Positions 27,538 to 40,554 of a stretch of DNA of 64,000 bases are shown piece after piece. Position 1 is the first letter of the stretch, and the number at the start of each line of letters is the position of its first letter. The DNA comes from Rhizobiaceae bacterium (lineage in GTDB: Bacteria > Pseudomonadota > Alphaproteobacteria > Rhizobiales > Rhizobiaceae): contig JAEPOG010000002.1 of assembly GCA_017643025.1 (NCBI GenBank), forward strand, positions 186,001-250,000. The letters are read 5' to 3'. The position numbers and the translations under genes were made by a program. The notes below the pieces were generated by a model. The model ran no database searches. It was given only the letters and a program-made list of their open reading frames with translations, and was not told the origin of the DNA.

Positions 27538-29718
27538 ATGAAGGAAGATTCGCAGGCCAGAACGGTTCCGGTGCTCGTGCCGACGCCGGTCGACAGGCCG
27601 TTTTCATACGCGGTGCCGGAAGGGATGTCGGTCGCTCCCGGCTCGATCGTGCGGGTGCCGATCGGGCCGCGCGAGGTTGCGGCCGTCGTCTGGGATGGCG
27701 AGGGCGAGACGGTCGATGCCCGCAAATTGCGGCCGATCTCGGCGGTATTCGACTGCCCGCCGCTTGCCGACACGTCGCGCCGCTTCGTCGACTGGGTGGC
27801 GAACTACACGATGACGTCGCCCGGCATGGTGGCGCGCATGTTTCTGCGCGCGCCGGCAGCGCTTGACCCGGAGCGGCCGCAAGAGGGCCTGCGCTTCGCA
27901 GGCGGCGAGCCGGAGCGGATGACGTCGGCGCGCAAGCGCGTGCTCGAACTCGCCGGCGACGGCATGGCATGGACTCGCTCCGGTCTGGCGCATGCCGCCG
28001 GCGTGTCGCTGACGGTGATCGACGGGCTGGCTGCCCAAGGCATATTCGAACAGGTACTGCTGCCGCCTCGCCCGGTGGTGGCGAAGCCGGAACCAGACTT
28101 TGCGGCACCCGAACTGACGGACGACCAGGCGAGTGCCGCCAAGGAACTGCGACGGCGCGTGGCGGAGGGTTCCTTTTCGGTCACGCTGATCGACGGCGTC
28201 ACCGGATCCGGCAAGACCGAGACCTATTTCGAGGCAATCGCCGAGGCCGTGTCGCGCGGCAAGCAGGTGCTGATCCTGATGCCCGAGATAGCGCTGACGC
28301 AGGCCTTTCTCGAACGGTTTCAGGATCGGTTCGGCGCGCCGCCTGCCGAGTGGCACTCCGATGTCTCGCCGCGCATGCGCGAGCGGGTTTGGCGACAGGT
28401 GGCGGAAGGGAGCGTGCAGGTTGTCGCGGGCGCGCGCTCGGCGCTGTTCCTTCCCTTCTCCGACCTCGGGCTCATCGTCGTCGACGAGGAGCATGACGCC
28501 GCCTACAAGCAGGAAGACCGGGTATTCTACAACGCCCGCGACATGGCCGTCGTGCGCGGCAATCTCGGCGGTTTTCCCGTGATGCTCGCCTCGGCGACGC
28601 CGTCTGTGGAAACGCGCGTGAATGCCGACAGCGGGCGCTATCGCAGCGTCGCCCTGCCGGCTCGTTTCGCCGAAGCCGCCCTGCCCGAGCTCGAAGCCGT
28701 CGACTTGCGCCGCAGTCCACCGGCGCGGGGCGGCTTCCTGTCGCCGGTGCTGATCGCGGCGCTGGGCGAAACGGTGGCGCGGGGCGAACAATCGCTGCTC
28801 TTCCTGAACCGGCGCGGTTATGCGCCGCTGACGCTCTGCCGCGTCTGCGGGCACCGCTTCCAGTGCCCCGACTGTTCGTCATGGCTGGTCGAGCACCGCT
28901 TCCGGGGCCAGCTGCTCTGTCATCATTGCGGTCACCACGAGCCAAGGCCCGAAGCCTGTCCCGAATGCGGGACATTCGACCATCTCGTCGCTTGCGGGCC
29001 GGGCATCGAGCGTATCGCAGAGGAGGTCGTCGGCCATTTCCCGGAAGCGCGCACCATCGTGCTGTCATCCGACATCGTCGGAGGGGTGCGCCGGCTCAGG
29101 CTCGAGTTCGAGGCGATCGCGAAGGGCGAGGCCGACATCGTCATCGGCACGCAGCTTGTTGCCAAGGGACACAATTTTCCGGGAATCACGCTTGTCGGCG
29201 TGATCGACGCCGATATCGGCCTTTCCAATGGCGACCCCCGTGCCGCCGAGCGGACGTTTCAGCTGCTCAGCCAGGTGACGGGGCGCGCGGGACGAACCGG
29301 GCGGCGCAGCCGCGGGCTGATACAGACATACCAGCCCGACCATCCGGTCATGCGGGCGCTGGTCTCGGGCGACGCAGAGAGCTTCTATGAGCGCGAGATC
29401 GCCGAACGCGAGCGGGCTTCAATGCCGCCATTCGGACGTCTCGCGGCGATCGTCGTCAGTGCGGCGACCCGAACCGAGGCAGAGAGCCATGCGCGGGCGC
29501 TGCGCCGCGCCGCGCCGCGGAGCGATTTCATCAGCATTCTCGGACCCGCCGAGGCGCCGCTCGCCCTGCTCGCCGGCCGACACCGCTACCGGCTGCTGTT
29601 GCACGGCGCCCGGCAGTCCAACCCGCAGCAATTCCTGCGGGCTCTGCTGGAAGCAGCGCCGAAGCCGCGCGGCTCCGTGCGCGTCCAGGTCGATATCGAT
29701 CCGCAAAGTTTTCTTTGA
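27538..29718 (+). CDS. priA: Primosomal protein N' (replication restart helicase)
   Basis: The 726-residue helicase reloads the replisome at stalled forks. After an N-terminal DNA-binding domain (VPVLVPTPVDRPFSYAVP) come Walker A GVTGSGKTE (about 220), DEEH (316-319), and two zinc-binding pairs in CRVCGHRFQCPDC and CHHCGH/CPECG. Helicase motifs QLVAKGHNFPGITLVG and QVTGRAGR follow. The ATG at 27538 was chosen; an in-frame TTG at 27502 would add 12 residues. The layout and length are normal. Confidence 0.96.
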   Translation: MKEDSQARTVPVLVPTPVDRPFSYAVPEGMSVAPGSIVRVPIGPREVAAVVWDGEGETVDARKLRPISAVFDCPPLADTSRRFVDWVANYTMTSPGMVARMFLRAPAALDPERPQEGLRFAGGEPERMTSARKRVLELAGDGMAWTRSGLAHAAGVSLTVIDGLAAQGIFEQVLLPPRPVVAKPEPDFAAPELTDDQASAAKELRRRVAEGSFSVTLIDGVTGSGKTETYFEAIAEAVSRGKQVLILMPEIALTQAFLERFQDRFGAPPAEWHSDVSPRMRERVWRQVAEGSVQVVAGARSALFLPFSDLGLIVVDEEHDAAYKQEDRVFYNARDMAVVRGNLGGFPVMLASATPSVETRVNADSGRYRSVALPARFAEAALPELEAVDLRRSPPARGGFLSPVLIAALGETVARGEQSLLFLNRRGYAPLTLCRVCGHRFQCPDCSSWLVEHRFRGQLLCHHCGHHEPRPEACPECGTFDHLVACGPGIERIAEEVVGHFPEARTIVLSSDIVGGVRRLRLEFEAIAKGEADIVIGTQLVAKGHNFPGITLVGVIDADIGLSNGDPRAAERTFQLLSQVTGRAGRTGRRSRGLIQTYQPDHPVMRALVSGDAESFYEREIAERERASMPPFGRLAAIVVSAATRTEAESHARALRRAAPRSDFISILGPAEAPLALLAGRHRYRLLLHGARQSNPQQFLRALLEAAPKPRGSVRVQVDIDPQSFL

Positions 29719-29775
29719 CGCTGCGTCAACGGCTGATAATCAACAATGATACGCAGCCGAAACGGAGCAGTTTTG

Positions 29776-30228
29776 ATGAAGAAATGGATTGCCGCACTCG
29801 CATTGTCAGCAGGCATTGCACCAGCAGCCGTGCAGGCCCAGCAGCCGATCATCACCGACATCCACTGGCCCTATGTCAGCTCATACTGCACATTCATGCG
29901 CGCCGGGCAGAATTTCGACTACAACGATCTGGAAAGCTGGCGCTTCGTATATTTCGACAACACCGACACCATCACCGGTTCCAACGCCCGCTATGCCTAT
30001 ATCGGCCTCCACCATCAGCTGCGCCAGCTTGAAGAGATGGACACGATGTCCTCCGGCGAGGGCGAGTTGCGCAAATACCGGACGTGGGGCGAGCCGAGTT
30101 ACGAAGTCACGGTGTCGATGCTCAAAGGCGATGGCGGCTACGAGAGCACGTCCTATACCGGCACCATCTCGGTGAGCGGCCCGGGGGGCCAGGAAGAGAT
30201 AGAGTTCCACGGCGAGTGCGGCGTCTGA
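29776..30228 (+). CDS. Exported hypothetical protein, unknown family
   Basis: I do not recognise this 150-residue protein. It begins with a clear signal peptide (MKKWIAALALSAGIAPAAVQAQQ). The mature part is acidic with many aromatic and polar residues, has two cysteines (in SSYCTFMR and near the end in GECGV) that could form a disulfide, and shows beta-like alternation near STSYTGTISVSG. It should be periplasmic or outer. The ATG at 29776 is preceded by GGAG. It lies between priA and the DUF4345-like gene. Confidence 0.7.
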   Translation: MKKWIAALALSAGIAPAAVQAQQPIITDIHWPYVSSYCTFMRAGQNFDYNDLESWRFVYFDNTDTITGSNARYAYIGLHHQLRQLEEMDTMSSGEGELRKYRTWGEPSYEVTVSMLKGDGGYESTSYTGTISVSGPGGQEEIEFHGECGV

Positions 30229-30296
30229 GGCCCGCCGCTGGTCATATGACGCCAAGCTGATAGACTGCCGGCATTGCGCAGTTCGAGGGGCGCCCG

Positions 30297-30692
30297 ATGG
30301 AATTCACCTTCCCATGGCCGATGAGCATCGGCGAATGGCTGGCGTGGTCATGTGCGGCACTGACCATCCTTCTTGGCTTGCTGCTGCTTTTCGCACCGGA
30401 AACCGGACTGCGGATATTCCGGCTGCAGACCGTGCCCGATCATCCCGAGGCGGTGGCGACAGCCCGTGCCAACATGGCCGGCTTTTACCTGGGCCTCGGC
30501 ATCTCCTGCCTGCTACTGGCGCAACCGTTTCTCTACCTGGCGCTTGGCCTGTCCTGGGCGCTGACCGGTTTCGGCAGGCTGATTTCCATGCTCTCCGACG
30601 ATGGGAGCACGGCCTATAACTGGGTTGTTCTGGCAATCGAGATCGCACTTGCGCTGATGGCGCTGCAGTTTGTTTTCGGCCTCATTCCCTAG
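30297..30692 (+). CDS. Four-helix membrane protein, DUF4345-like
   Basis: The 131-residue protein has four predicted membrane segments, with the first at LTILLGLLLLFAPETG. A charged link (TVPDHPEAVATARANMAGFYLGLG) and an FGRLISMLSDDG turn before the last helix resemble DUF4345 proteins of similar length. Function is unknown. A second protein of similar size and shape lies on the far side of the atp operon (35992). A 249-nt gap separates it from atpH. Confidence 0.65.
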   Translation: MEFTFPWPMSIGEWLAWSCAALTILLGLLLLFAPETGLRIFRLQTVPDHPEAVATARANMAGFYLGLGISCLLLAQPFLYLALGLSWALTGFGRLISMLSDDGSTAYNWVVLAIEIALALMALQFVFGLIP

Positions 30693-30941
30693 CCGCCGAC
30701 AGCTCATCGCCGCATGACCCTCGCGTAGTAGCACGGCGTGCGACAAAAACGCGCCAAAGCCTTGGCCGCGCCTGTGTTGCGACTCCGGAATGCCTGTGCT
30801 AGACGGCGGGCAACATTCGGCTGGGGGCGGTTGGCGCTGCCCAATGCTGGTCGAAAATAATCATTTAGGTCAAAGATTTAGCCAGAGTTCCGCGCTCCAG
30901 CGTCAATCTTGCGGCCTGTCAGACGGGAAGAGCGGCAACCT

Positions 30942-33031
<2,090 letters not shown>

Positions 33032-33059
33032 GGCCGCGTAACGGAGTCGGGACAGCCCC

Positions 33060-33932
33060 ATGGCGTCACTGAAAGACCTTCGCAATCGCATCGCCTCGGT
33101 GAAGGCGACGCAGAAGATCACCAAGGCGATGCAGATGGTCGCCGCGGCGAAGCTGCGCCGTGCCCAGGAGGCAGCCGAGGCCGCGCGCCCCTATTCGGAG
33201 CGCATGGAGTCGGTGCTGGCGAATATCGCCCAGGCGGTGTCGGGTGGTGGCGAGGCGCCGCAGCTCATGGTCGGCAACGGCAAGGACGACGTGCATCTGC
33301 TCGTCGTGGCTACCGCCGATCGCGGCCTGTGCGGCGGCTTCAACTCGCAGATCGCGCGACTGGCGCGCGAACACATCCGCAAGCTTCTGGCCGAGGGCAA
33401 GACCGTCAAGGTGTTCACCGTCGGCCGCAAGGGCTACGACATGCTTCGCCGCGACTACGCGAAGCTGATCGTCGAGCGGGTCGAGCTCAAGGAAGTCAAG
33501 CAGCTTGGCTTCTCCAACGCCGACGACATCGCGAAGAAGATCATCGCGCTGTTCAATGACGGGCAGTTCGATGTCTGCACGCTGTTTTATTCGCGTTTCA
33601 AGTCGGTGATCAGCCAGGTTCCGACGGCCCAGCCGCTGATTCCCGCGGCTACCGGCGAGGCGGAGGGGGGCGACGGCGCGGTCTACGACTATGAGCCGTC
33701 GGCCGAGGAAATCCTTGGCGATCTCGTGCCGCGCAATATCGCCGTGCAGATATTCAAGGCGCTGCTCGAAAACGCCGCCGGCGAAATGGGCGCCAAGATG
33801 ACGGCGATGGACAATGCGACGCGCAACGCAGGCGAGATGATCGACAAGCTGACGATCACCTACAACCGCCAGCGGCAGGCGCAGATCACCAAGGAACTGA
33901 TCGAAATCATTTCGGGCGCGGAAGCGCTCTAA
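33060..33932 (+). CDS. atpG: F-type ATP synthase subunit gamma
   Basis: The 290-residue central-stalk subunit turns inside the alpha3beta3 head. The N-terminal helix [20 protein letters not shown] and the C-terminal helix [20 protein letters not shown], which make the coiled coil, are both present, as is the [16 protein letters not shown] strand. Length is normal. It follows atpA by 28 nt and precedes atpD by 24 nt. Confidence 0.98.
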   Translation: MASLKDLRNRIASVKATQKITKAMQMVAAAKLRRAQEAAEAARPYSERMESVLANIAQAVSGGGEAPQLMVGNGKDDVHLLVVATADRGLCGGFNSQIARLAREHIRKLLAEGKTVKVFTVGRKGYDMLRRDYAKLIVERVELKEVKQLGFSNADDIAKKIIALFNDGQFDVCTLFYSRFKSVISQVPTAQPLIPAATGEAEGGDGAVYDYEPSAEEILGDLVPRNIAVQIFKALLENAAGEMGAKMTAMDNATRNAGEMIDKLTITYNRQRQAQITKELIEIISGAEAL

Positions 33933-35501
<1,569 letters not shown>

Positions 35502-35516
35502 TCAAAGGCATAGGGC

Positions 35517-35924
35517 ATGGCTGACAGCTTCAAGTTCGAACTCGTCTCGCCGGAAAGGCTGCTGATCTCGGAAGATGCCGAGCAGGTGATCCTGCCCGGC
35601 GCCGAAGGCGAGATGACGGTGCTGGCGAAGCACGCGCCGGTCATGACCACGATCCGGCCGGGCGTCGTGACCGTCAAGCCGACATCGGGTGCGGAGCAGC
35701 GTTATGCGGTGTTCGGCGGTTTTGCCGACATATTGCCGGAGACATGCACGCTGTTGGCTGAATCCGCCGTACCGGTGGGCGAGCTCAATCGCGAGGACCT
35801 GCAGCGCAGGATCGAGGCGGCGAAGCGCGATGCGGAAGCGGCTGAAGATGCCGAGGCGCGCAGCCGCGCAGAACTTTTCCTGCAACAGCTGACGACGCTG
35901 GAGAATGCAATAATCCCCGCCTGA
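35517..35924 (+). CDS. atpC: F-type ATP synthase subunit epsilon
   Basis: The 135-residue protein caps the central stalk and inhibits ATP hydrolysis. It shows the beta-sandwich opening FKFELVSPERLLISEDAEQV, then LPGAEGEMTVLAKHAPVMT, and a C-terminal helical hairpin (EDLQRRIEAAKRDAEAAED). Last gene of the atp operon, followed by a clear terminator. Confidence 0.97.
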   Translation: MADSFKFELVSPERLLISEDAEQVILPGAEGEMTVLAKHAPVMTTIRPGVVTVKPTSGAEQRYAVFGGFADILPETCTLLAESAVPVGELNREDLQRRIEAAKRDAEAAEDAEARSRAELFLQQLTTLENAIIPA

Positions 35925-35947
35925 TCGTTACTGGATCGAGCCGATTA

Positions 35948-35973
35948 AAAACCGGGCATTGCCCGGTTTTTTT
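35948..35973 (+). terminator. Rho-independent terminator of the atp operon
   Basis: AAAACCGGGC, a 3-nt loop ATT, and GCCCGGTTTT form a perfect 10-bp hairpin followed by further Ts (to 35973). The A-run on the other side lets it also work for the convergent gene ending at 35992, so it may be bidirectional. Confidence 0.93.
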
Positions 35974-35991
35974 ACGCGTCGAATAAGTCTC

Positions 35992-36384
35992 TCAGGCTGC
36001 CGCAGGCTGCGACGAACGGGCCACCATGGTGAAATAGCCGAAACCAGCCGCCAGGAAAATGTGAAGCGCCACTGGCCCCCAACCCATCGCATTCATGGTG
36101 CCTGACAGCGTTGCCGCGAGTACGACCATCAGATCGACGACATTGTAAATCAAACCGGTGGCGAGAACTGGCGTCACCGTCGGCGGGGACGCTGCCCGGA
36201 AAAGCCAGAACATTATCGCCTGAGATGCGAGAGCTGAGCCGAGAATGCGCGCCATGAGCTGTCCACCGCCATCCAACTCGACGCCATATGTCGACATGAA
36301 CGGGGCCGGAACGACGAGTAGCCCGATTCCGAACCCCAAGTAGAGAATTGCGGCGACAGCGAACCAGGTTCTCAATGTTATCAT
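35992..36384 (-). CDS. Four-helix membrane protein downstream of an ECF sigma gene
   Basis: The 130-residue protein has four hydrophobic segments (VAAILYLGFGIGLLVVPAP, ILGSALASQAIMFWLF, TGLIYNVVDLMVVLAATLS and GPVALHIFLAAGFGYFTMVA). No known catalytic motif is present, and I cannot name its family with confidence. The start at 36384 has GGAAAGG. It lies 24 nt downstream of the sigma-factor gene on the same strand and is probably in its operon; whether it serves as a sensor or target is unknown. Confidence 0.7.
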   Translation of the reverse strand: MITLRTWFAVAAILYLGFGIGLLVVPAPFMSTYGVELDGGGQLMARILGSALASQAIMFWLFRAASPPTVTPVLATGLIYNVVDLMVVLAATLSGTMNAMGWGPVALHIFLAAGFGYFTMVARSSQPAAA

Positions 36385-36408
36385 GGCATCCTTTCCCGTG
36401 TTTCTGGC

Positions 36409-37248
36409 TCATGCATCGAACATGCGATAGCGGCCGGACGTTATCAGCGACCTGATGCCCTGCATCACGCTGGCAGGCGCCGCGTAGTGCGGATGGGAAC
36501 GAAAGATCTCCGCCGCACGTTCAATCTCTTCGACCTCCCGCATTCGCTCTTTCGGGGACGCGATAGGCTGTCCGGCGCCGGCGACGGGATGGTTTGCAAA
36601 AAGCAGGTGGTTCGGATCGATCGTGCCCCGCTCGACATTGACGGCGATCTGGCGCCTGCACCGGCACGGGTTTGCGGGATCGGCCAACCCGCAAGACGCC
36701 ATCAGAAATGTCGAAAGGCGTGAACGCGATCTCTGAAGGCGCTTGCGAAAGGTGGCTGGGGTGATGCCGAGAACTTTCGCCGCCTCCGCACCATCAAGCC
36801 CGAAAATCTCGGAGAGCACATAGGCAATCCGGTCCTTTCGATCGAGCGCGATCAGCATTGCCCCAGTGCAGCCGATCTTGACCTCCTCGGCCAGCAGAGC
36901 CGTTTCGGGTCCTTCGGACGACAACGGAACCAAACCGTCGCCGGCATGAATCATGTCTTCGACCAGTTCAAAGGTAACGAATGACTCGCGGGTTCCTTTG
37001 GGCGCATTGATCAGATGGCGCGTTGCGATTGTCCAAGCCCATGTCCGGAAGGTGCTTTCCCCGCGGAATTGGCTGAGGTGCGTGACGATCTTGATCAGGA
37101 TGTCCTGGGTTGCGTCTTCCGCTTCCGACGGAATGGACAGCATGCGCATTGCCAGACGATAGATGTCGTCCTTAAGCGCCGACGCCAGCTTTTCCAAGGC
37201 ACGCCGGTCGCCATTGATAGCTTCGGACGCCAGGTTCTCGAGATCCAT
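36409..37248 (-). CDS. ECF-type RNA polymerase sigma factor with Cys-rich C-terminal extension
   Basis: The 279-residue protein contains a sigma-2 domain (EAEDATQDILIKIVTHLSQF and FRTWAWTIATRHLIN) and a sigma-4 domain ending in a helix-turn-helix (GLDGAEAAKVLGITPATFRK). An extra ~100 residues follow, with CGLADPANPCRCRRQI, a C..C.C cluster that might bind metal or sense redox state. Usual ECF factors are about 180-200 residues. No obvious anti-sigma gene is adjacent, so the extension may take that role. The start has GGAGGAAAGG. Confidence 0.85.
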   Translation of the reverse strand: MDLENLASEAINGDRRALEKLASALKDDIYRLAMRMLSIPSEAEDATQDILIKIVTHLSQFRGESTFRTWAWTIATRHLINAPKGTRESFVTFELVEDMIHAGDGLVPLSSEGPETALLAEEVKIGCTGAMLIALDRKDRIAYVLSEIFGLDGAEAAKVLGITPATFRKRLQRSRSRLSTFLMASCGLADPANPCRCRRQIAVNVERGTIDPNHLLFANHPVAGAGQPIASPKERMREVEEIERAAEIFRSHPHYAAPASVMQGIRSLITSGRYRMFDA

Positions 37249-37332
37249 CGTCCTTTCCTCCGCCTTCTCTCACATTAGAGCGAAACCGGGGGGTCGGTGT
37301 GACCGGTCTGGCGAAAAAAATATCTTGGCCAG

Positions 37333-37851
37333 TCAGATGAGGTGCCGGAACGCCGCGACGACTTGCTCATAGACCCTGCGTTTGAAGGGGACGATCAGGT
37401 CTGGCAGCTCTACCATCGGCTTCCATGCCCAGGCGTCGAATTCGGCATCGTGGCCGCCTGGCGGCGGGTTGATGGCGATCTCGCTCTCATCGCCCTCGAA
37501 GCGGAAGGCGAACCATTTCTGCGTCTGGCCGCGATATTTTCCCTTCAGCGCAATGCCCACGAGTTCAGGCGGCAGGTCGTAATTGATCCATTCAGGCGCT
37601 TCGGCCAGCAGCGTTACCGAACGCATGCCGGTTTCCTCGTACAGCTCGCGTTTGGCGGCCGGCAGCGGGTCCTCGCCCTTGTCGATGCCACCCTGCGGCA
37701 TCTGCCAGAGATGGCTGGTGCCTGCCATCTCGGAATCGTCCTCGGCGATGCGGCGGCCTGCCCAGACAAGACCGTCGCGGTTGAGCACCATGATGCCGAC
37801 ACAGGGCCGGTAGGGCAGGCTTTCCGGGTCGACAGGTCGGCGTTTCGACAT
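37333..37851 (-). CDS. rppH: RNA pyrophosphohydrolase (Nudix)
   Basis: The enzyme removes pyrophosphate from 5' triphosphate mRNA ends and so triggers decay. The Nudix box is [20 protein letters not shown](TG), complete with its Glu residues, flanked by [21 protein letters not shown]. Starting at the ATG at 37851 (MSKRRPVD) gives 172 residues; an ATG four codons upstream is possible. It ends the conserved envC-ctpA-deacetylase-rppH series. Confidence 0.94.
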   Translation of the reverse strand: MSKRRPVDPESLPYRPCVGIMVLNRDGLVWAGRRIAEDDSEMAGTSHLWQMPQGGIDKGEDPLPAAKRELYEETGMRSVTLLAEAPEWINYDLPPELVGIALKGKYRGQTQKWFAFRFEGDESEIAINPPPGGHDAEFDAWAWKPMVELPDLIVPFKRRVYEQVVAAFRHLI

Positions 37852-37955
37852 GATGGGGTCCATTGCGGCACGCTGTCCGCTGTCAAGCGGACCGGCAATC
37901 TTTCCGGAGTCGAACCCCGTCAGGCTTCGAACGAATTACAGCGGTCGGGGTTGAA

Positions 37956-39092
37956 TTACTGTCTTTCGGGGTCGATGGCGAGAGCCGAAACAGGCACGAT
38001 TTCGATACCGCGCTTCCTGGCTTCGTTTGCCCACTCGACGACAGCGGACACGGTCGCGTCAAATGCCGATCCGATGGCGATCGCCGAGCCCTTGGCACGT
38101 GCGATCCGCTCGGCTTCGTCGAGCTTTCTCAGGATATCGCCGCGTTCGCGCACCTGGTCGATGTGTAGATCGGCAGCCGCGTAGGGGCCGCGGGCAGCCT
38201 GAGCAAGTTCGCCGGCGAGGCTGCGCGCCGACGATCCGTCGTCGAGATACATCAGTCCGCGCTGCGCCAGCTCGCCCATCACAGGCTGCATGGCATCGCG
38301 CTCGGCGGTGAAGCGCGCACCCAGATAATTCATCACGCCGGTGTAGTTGGTGGTGCGCGACAGCGCGAGACGCAGACGCTCGGCATTCTCTGCCGGGCCG
38401 GCATCGACGGTCAGCGTGTTGCGGCCGGGATCGACATTCGGATAGTCGAATGGCTCCAGCGGTACCTGCATCAGGATTTCATGCCCCTGGCGCCGCGCCG
38501 TCTGCATCCAGCGGTCGATCGAGTTGCCGCCACTCGCCAGCGCCAGCGTGATCTCGGGCGGCAGCGCCTCGATGGCCGCCTGCGTGCCGGTCTGCGATAC
38601 GCCGAGCCCGCCAATGACGATGGCAACGCGAGCGCCGCGCGCGCCTGACCACGGCCGCCGGTAGACATCGAAGGGGCGTGTCCCGTCCGGCGCACGGACA
38701 GGCAGCGGCCCGAACTCGGTCTCCTCGACCACCGATTTGTTGGGCAGATGCGCAACCCGGAGGTTCTGTCCCAGCGCCGATGGGTCGCGGATGACGACAA
38801 CACCGTTGTCTTGCACTGGCGGGTCGACGCGGATGATCGAGGCGCCGCCGGCAGGTTGTGGTTCGGTAGCCGCAGGCGCCGCGGCTTGCTGCTCCGGTTG
38901 CGCGGCCGCCTGTTCCTGCGGAATCGAGACGACCGCCTGATCCGCCTGACGGAAAGGCCTGTCGCGAAGTGCAATGGCGCTTGACGTACCGAAGATCGCG
39001 ATCGCCGCTAGCCAGAATGCAACGTTCGAAAGCCGCGGAAACGCCCGACGCGAATGCCCGCGCCGGGCATTCAGCCCGAGCGGCTGCTCCAT
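37956..39092 (-). CDS. Divergent polysaccharide deacetylase family protein
   Basis: The protein has a membrane anchor near the N-terminus (LSNVAFWLAAIAIFGTSSAIAL), a Pro/Ala/Gln-rich linker, and then the deacetylase-like domain RVAIVIGGLGVSQTGTQAAIE with MYLDDGSSARSLA and DLHIDQVRERGDI. The normal metal-binding triad is not obvious, which fits the name. Periplasmic, function unproven. ATG at 39092 gives 378 residues; an in-frame TTG at 39119 is an alternative start. It stands between rppH and ctpA. Confidence 0.85.
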   Translation of the reverse strand: MEQPLGLNARRGHSRRAFPRLSNVAFWLAAIAIFGTSSAIALRDRPFRQADQAVVSIPQEQAAAQPEQQAAAPAATEPQPAGGASIIRVDPPVQDNGVVVIRDPSALGQNLRVAHLPNKSVVEETEFGPLPVRAPDGTRPFDVYRRPWSGARGARVAIVIGGLGVSQTGTQAAIEALPPEITLALASGGNSIDRWMQTARRQGHEILMQVPLEPFDYPNVDPGRNTLTVDAGPAENAERLRLALSRTTNYTGVMNYLGARFTAERDAMQPVMGELAQRGLMYLDDGSSARSLAGELAQAARGPYAAADLHIDQVRERGDILRKLDEAERIARAKGSAIAIGSAFDATVSAVVEWANEARKRGIEIVPVSALAIDPERQ

Positions 39093-39231
39093 CTCACTGC
39101 GTTCGGCCTTCAAGTCCAAGAAATCGACCTGTTCGTGGCTGGTTCCCTAGGCGGAGCGGGACGAAACACGAAGCCGCGGCTCTCGGAAGAGGGAGCCGGC
39201 CCGGGCGTGAGCGCAGGCCGGCATCTTCGTT

Positions 39232-40554
39232 CTACTGCAGCTCTGCCCTGTCCGGGCTTGGCGGGAATGCCGGATCGGAGGTGACGCCGCGGATCAGGTC
39301 AAGCGCACGCGCGAGCTGCACGTCGTCCTCCGGGTCCGGCGGCACATAGGCCGATGAGCCTGAACCTTCGTCGTTCTCGTCGGCGCCCTGGATATGTCCG
39401 CGTAGCTCGGATTCGCCGCGGGTCACGTCGCGCCCGAGAAGCTCTTCAGGCAGAGGCTGCTCGACCCGGATGTCGGGTGTAATGCCTGTGCCCTGGATCG
39501 ACTTGCCTGACGGCGTGTAATACAGCGCCGTCGTCAGCCGGAGAGCTCCGTTCTCCGCAAGCGGTATGATGGTCTGCACGGAACCCTTGCCGAAGGACTT
39601 GGTGCCCAGCACGGTCGCCCGCCTGTGGTCCTGCAGCGCGCCGGCAACGATCTCGGAAGCGCTGGCCGAGCCGCCATTGATCAGCACGATCAGGGGCTTG
39701 CCGTTCGTCACGTCGCCCGAGCGTGAGTCGAACCGCGTCACGTCCTTCGGGTCGCGTCCCCGGGTCGAGACGATTTCGCCGCGGTCGAGGAACGCGTCGG
39801 AAACGCCGACCGCCTGATCGAGCAGGCCGCCCGGGTTAAGGCGAAGATCGAGCACATATCCCTTGATCGTGTCCTCGCCGGCCTCTTCCTCAATCCGCGC
39901 GATTGCATTGCGCAGATCGTCGGCAGCGCGCTCGGTGAACGAATTGATCTTCAGATAGCCGACATCCTCCTCGATGCGATAGCGCACCGCCTTCACCTTG
40001 ATGATGTCGCGGACGATGGTGATCTTGATCGGCTCGACGGCGCCTTCGCGCAGGATGGTCAGTTCGATCGGCGAGTTGACCTCGCCCCGCATTCTGTCGA
40101 CCGCATCCGACAGGGTCAGGCCGCGTACGTCTTCGCCATCGATCTGCGAGATGTAGTCGCCAGCAAGCACGCCGGCGCGGGCGGCCGGGGTGTCTTCCAT
40201 AGGCGCGATCACCTTGACGAGCTCGTTCTCGAGCGTCACCTCAATGCCGAGGCCGCCGAACTCGCCGCGCGTCTGCACGCGCATGTCCTGCGCGGCCTCC
40301 GGATTCAAATAGGAGGAATGCGGATCCAGCGAGGTGAGCATGCCATTGATGGCGTTCTCGACCAGCGATGCGTCCTCGGGCGGGGTCACATATTGCTGGC
40401 GGACCCTCTCGAACACATCGCCGAAAATCGACAGATGCCGGTAGGTGTCGTTGCCGGCCGCATTCGCCGTGGAGCCGGGATTCCCGTACACCAGGCTCAT
40501 CGCAGAGGCACCCATGAGCGCGCCTGCGAGCAGAAGCGACATTCTACGAATCAT
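39232..40554 (-). CDS. ctpA: S41 family C-terminal processing peptidase (CtpA-like)
   Basis: The 440-residue periplasmic serine protease has a signal segment, a PDZ domain (GLGIEVTLENELVKVIAPMED) and the S41 catalytic core with NGGSASASEIVAG (Ser) and GTKSFGKGSVQT (Lys). It should process or degrade cell-envelope proteins. The ATG at 40554 follows GAAGGA and overlaps the end of envC by 11 nt, so the two are coupled. Length is normal for the family. Confidence 0.94.
   Translation of the reverse strand: MIRRMSLLLAGALMGASAMSLVYGNPGSTANAAGNDTYRHLSIFGDVFERVRQQYVTPPEDASLVENAINGMLTSLDPHSSYLNPEAAQDMRVQTRGEFGGLGIEVTLENELVKVIAPMEDTPAARAGVLAGDYISQIDGEDVRGLTLSDAVDRMRGEVNSPIELTILREGAVEPIKITIVRDIIKVKAVRYRIEEDVGYLKINSFTERAADDLRNAIARIEEEAGEDTIKGYVLDLRLNPGGLLDQAVGVSDAFLDRGEIVSTRGRDPKDVTRFDSRSGDVTNGKPLIVLINGGSASASEIVAGALQDHRRATVLGTKSFGKGSVQTIIPLAENGALRLTTALYYTPSGKSIQGTGITPDIRVEQPLPEELLGRDVTRGESELRGHIQGADENDEGSGSSAYVPPDPEDDVQLARALDLIRGVTSDPAFPPSPDRAELQ

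Noticed and set aside
37864..37955. A tRNA T-arm-like GGGGTTCGACTCC on the minus strand
   Set aside because: No acceptor stem, anticodon arm or CCA can be built around it. A GTCCGC/GCGGAC hairpin nearby is not part of a cloverleaf.
39120..39231. Repeat-like GC-rich stem between ctpA and the deacetylase gene
   Set aside because: There is a CGGCTC/GAGCCG stem, but no second copy in the window and no T-run, so neither a repeat element nor a terminator can be claimed.
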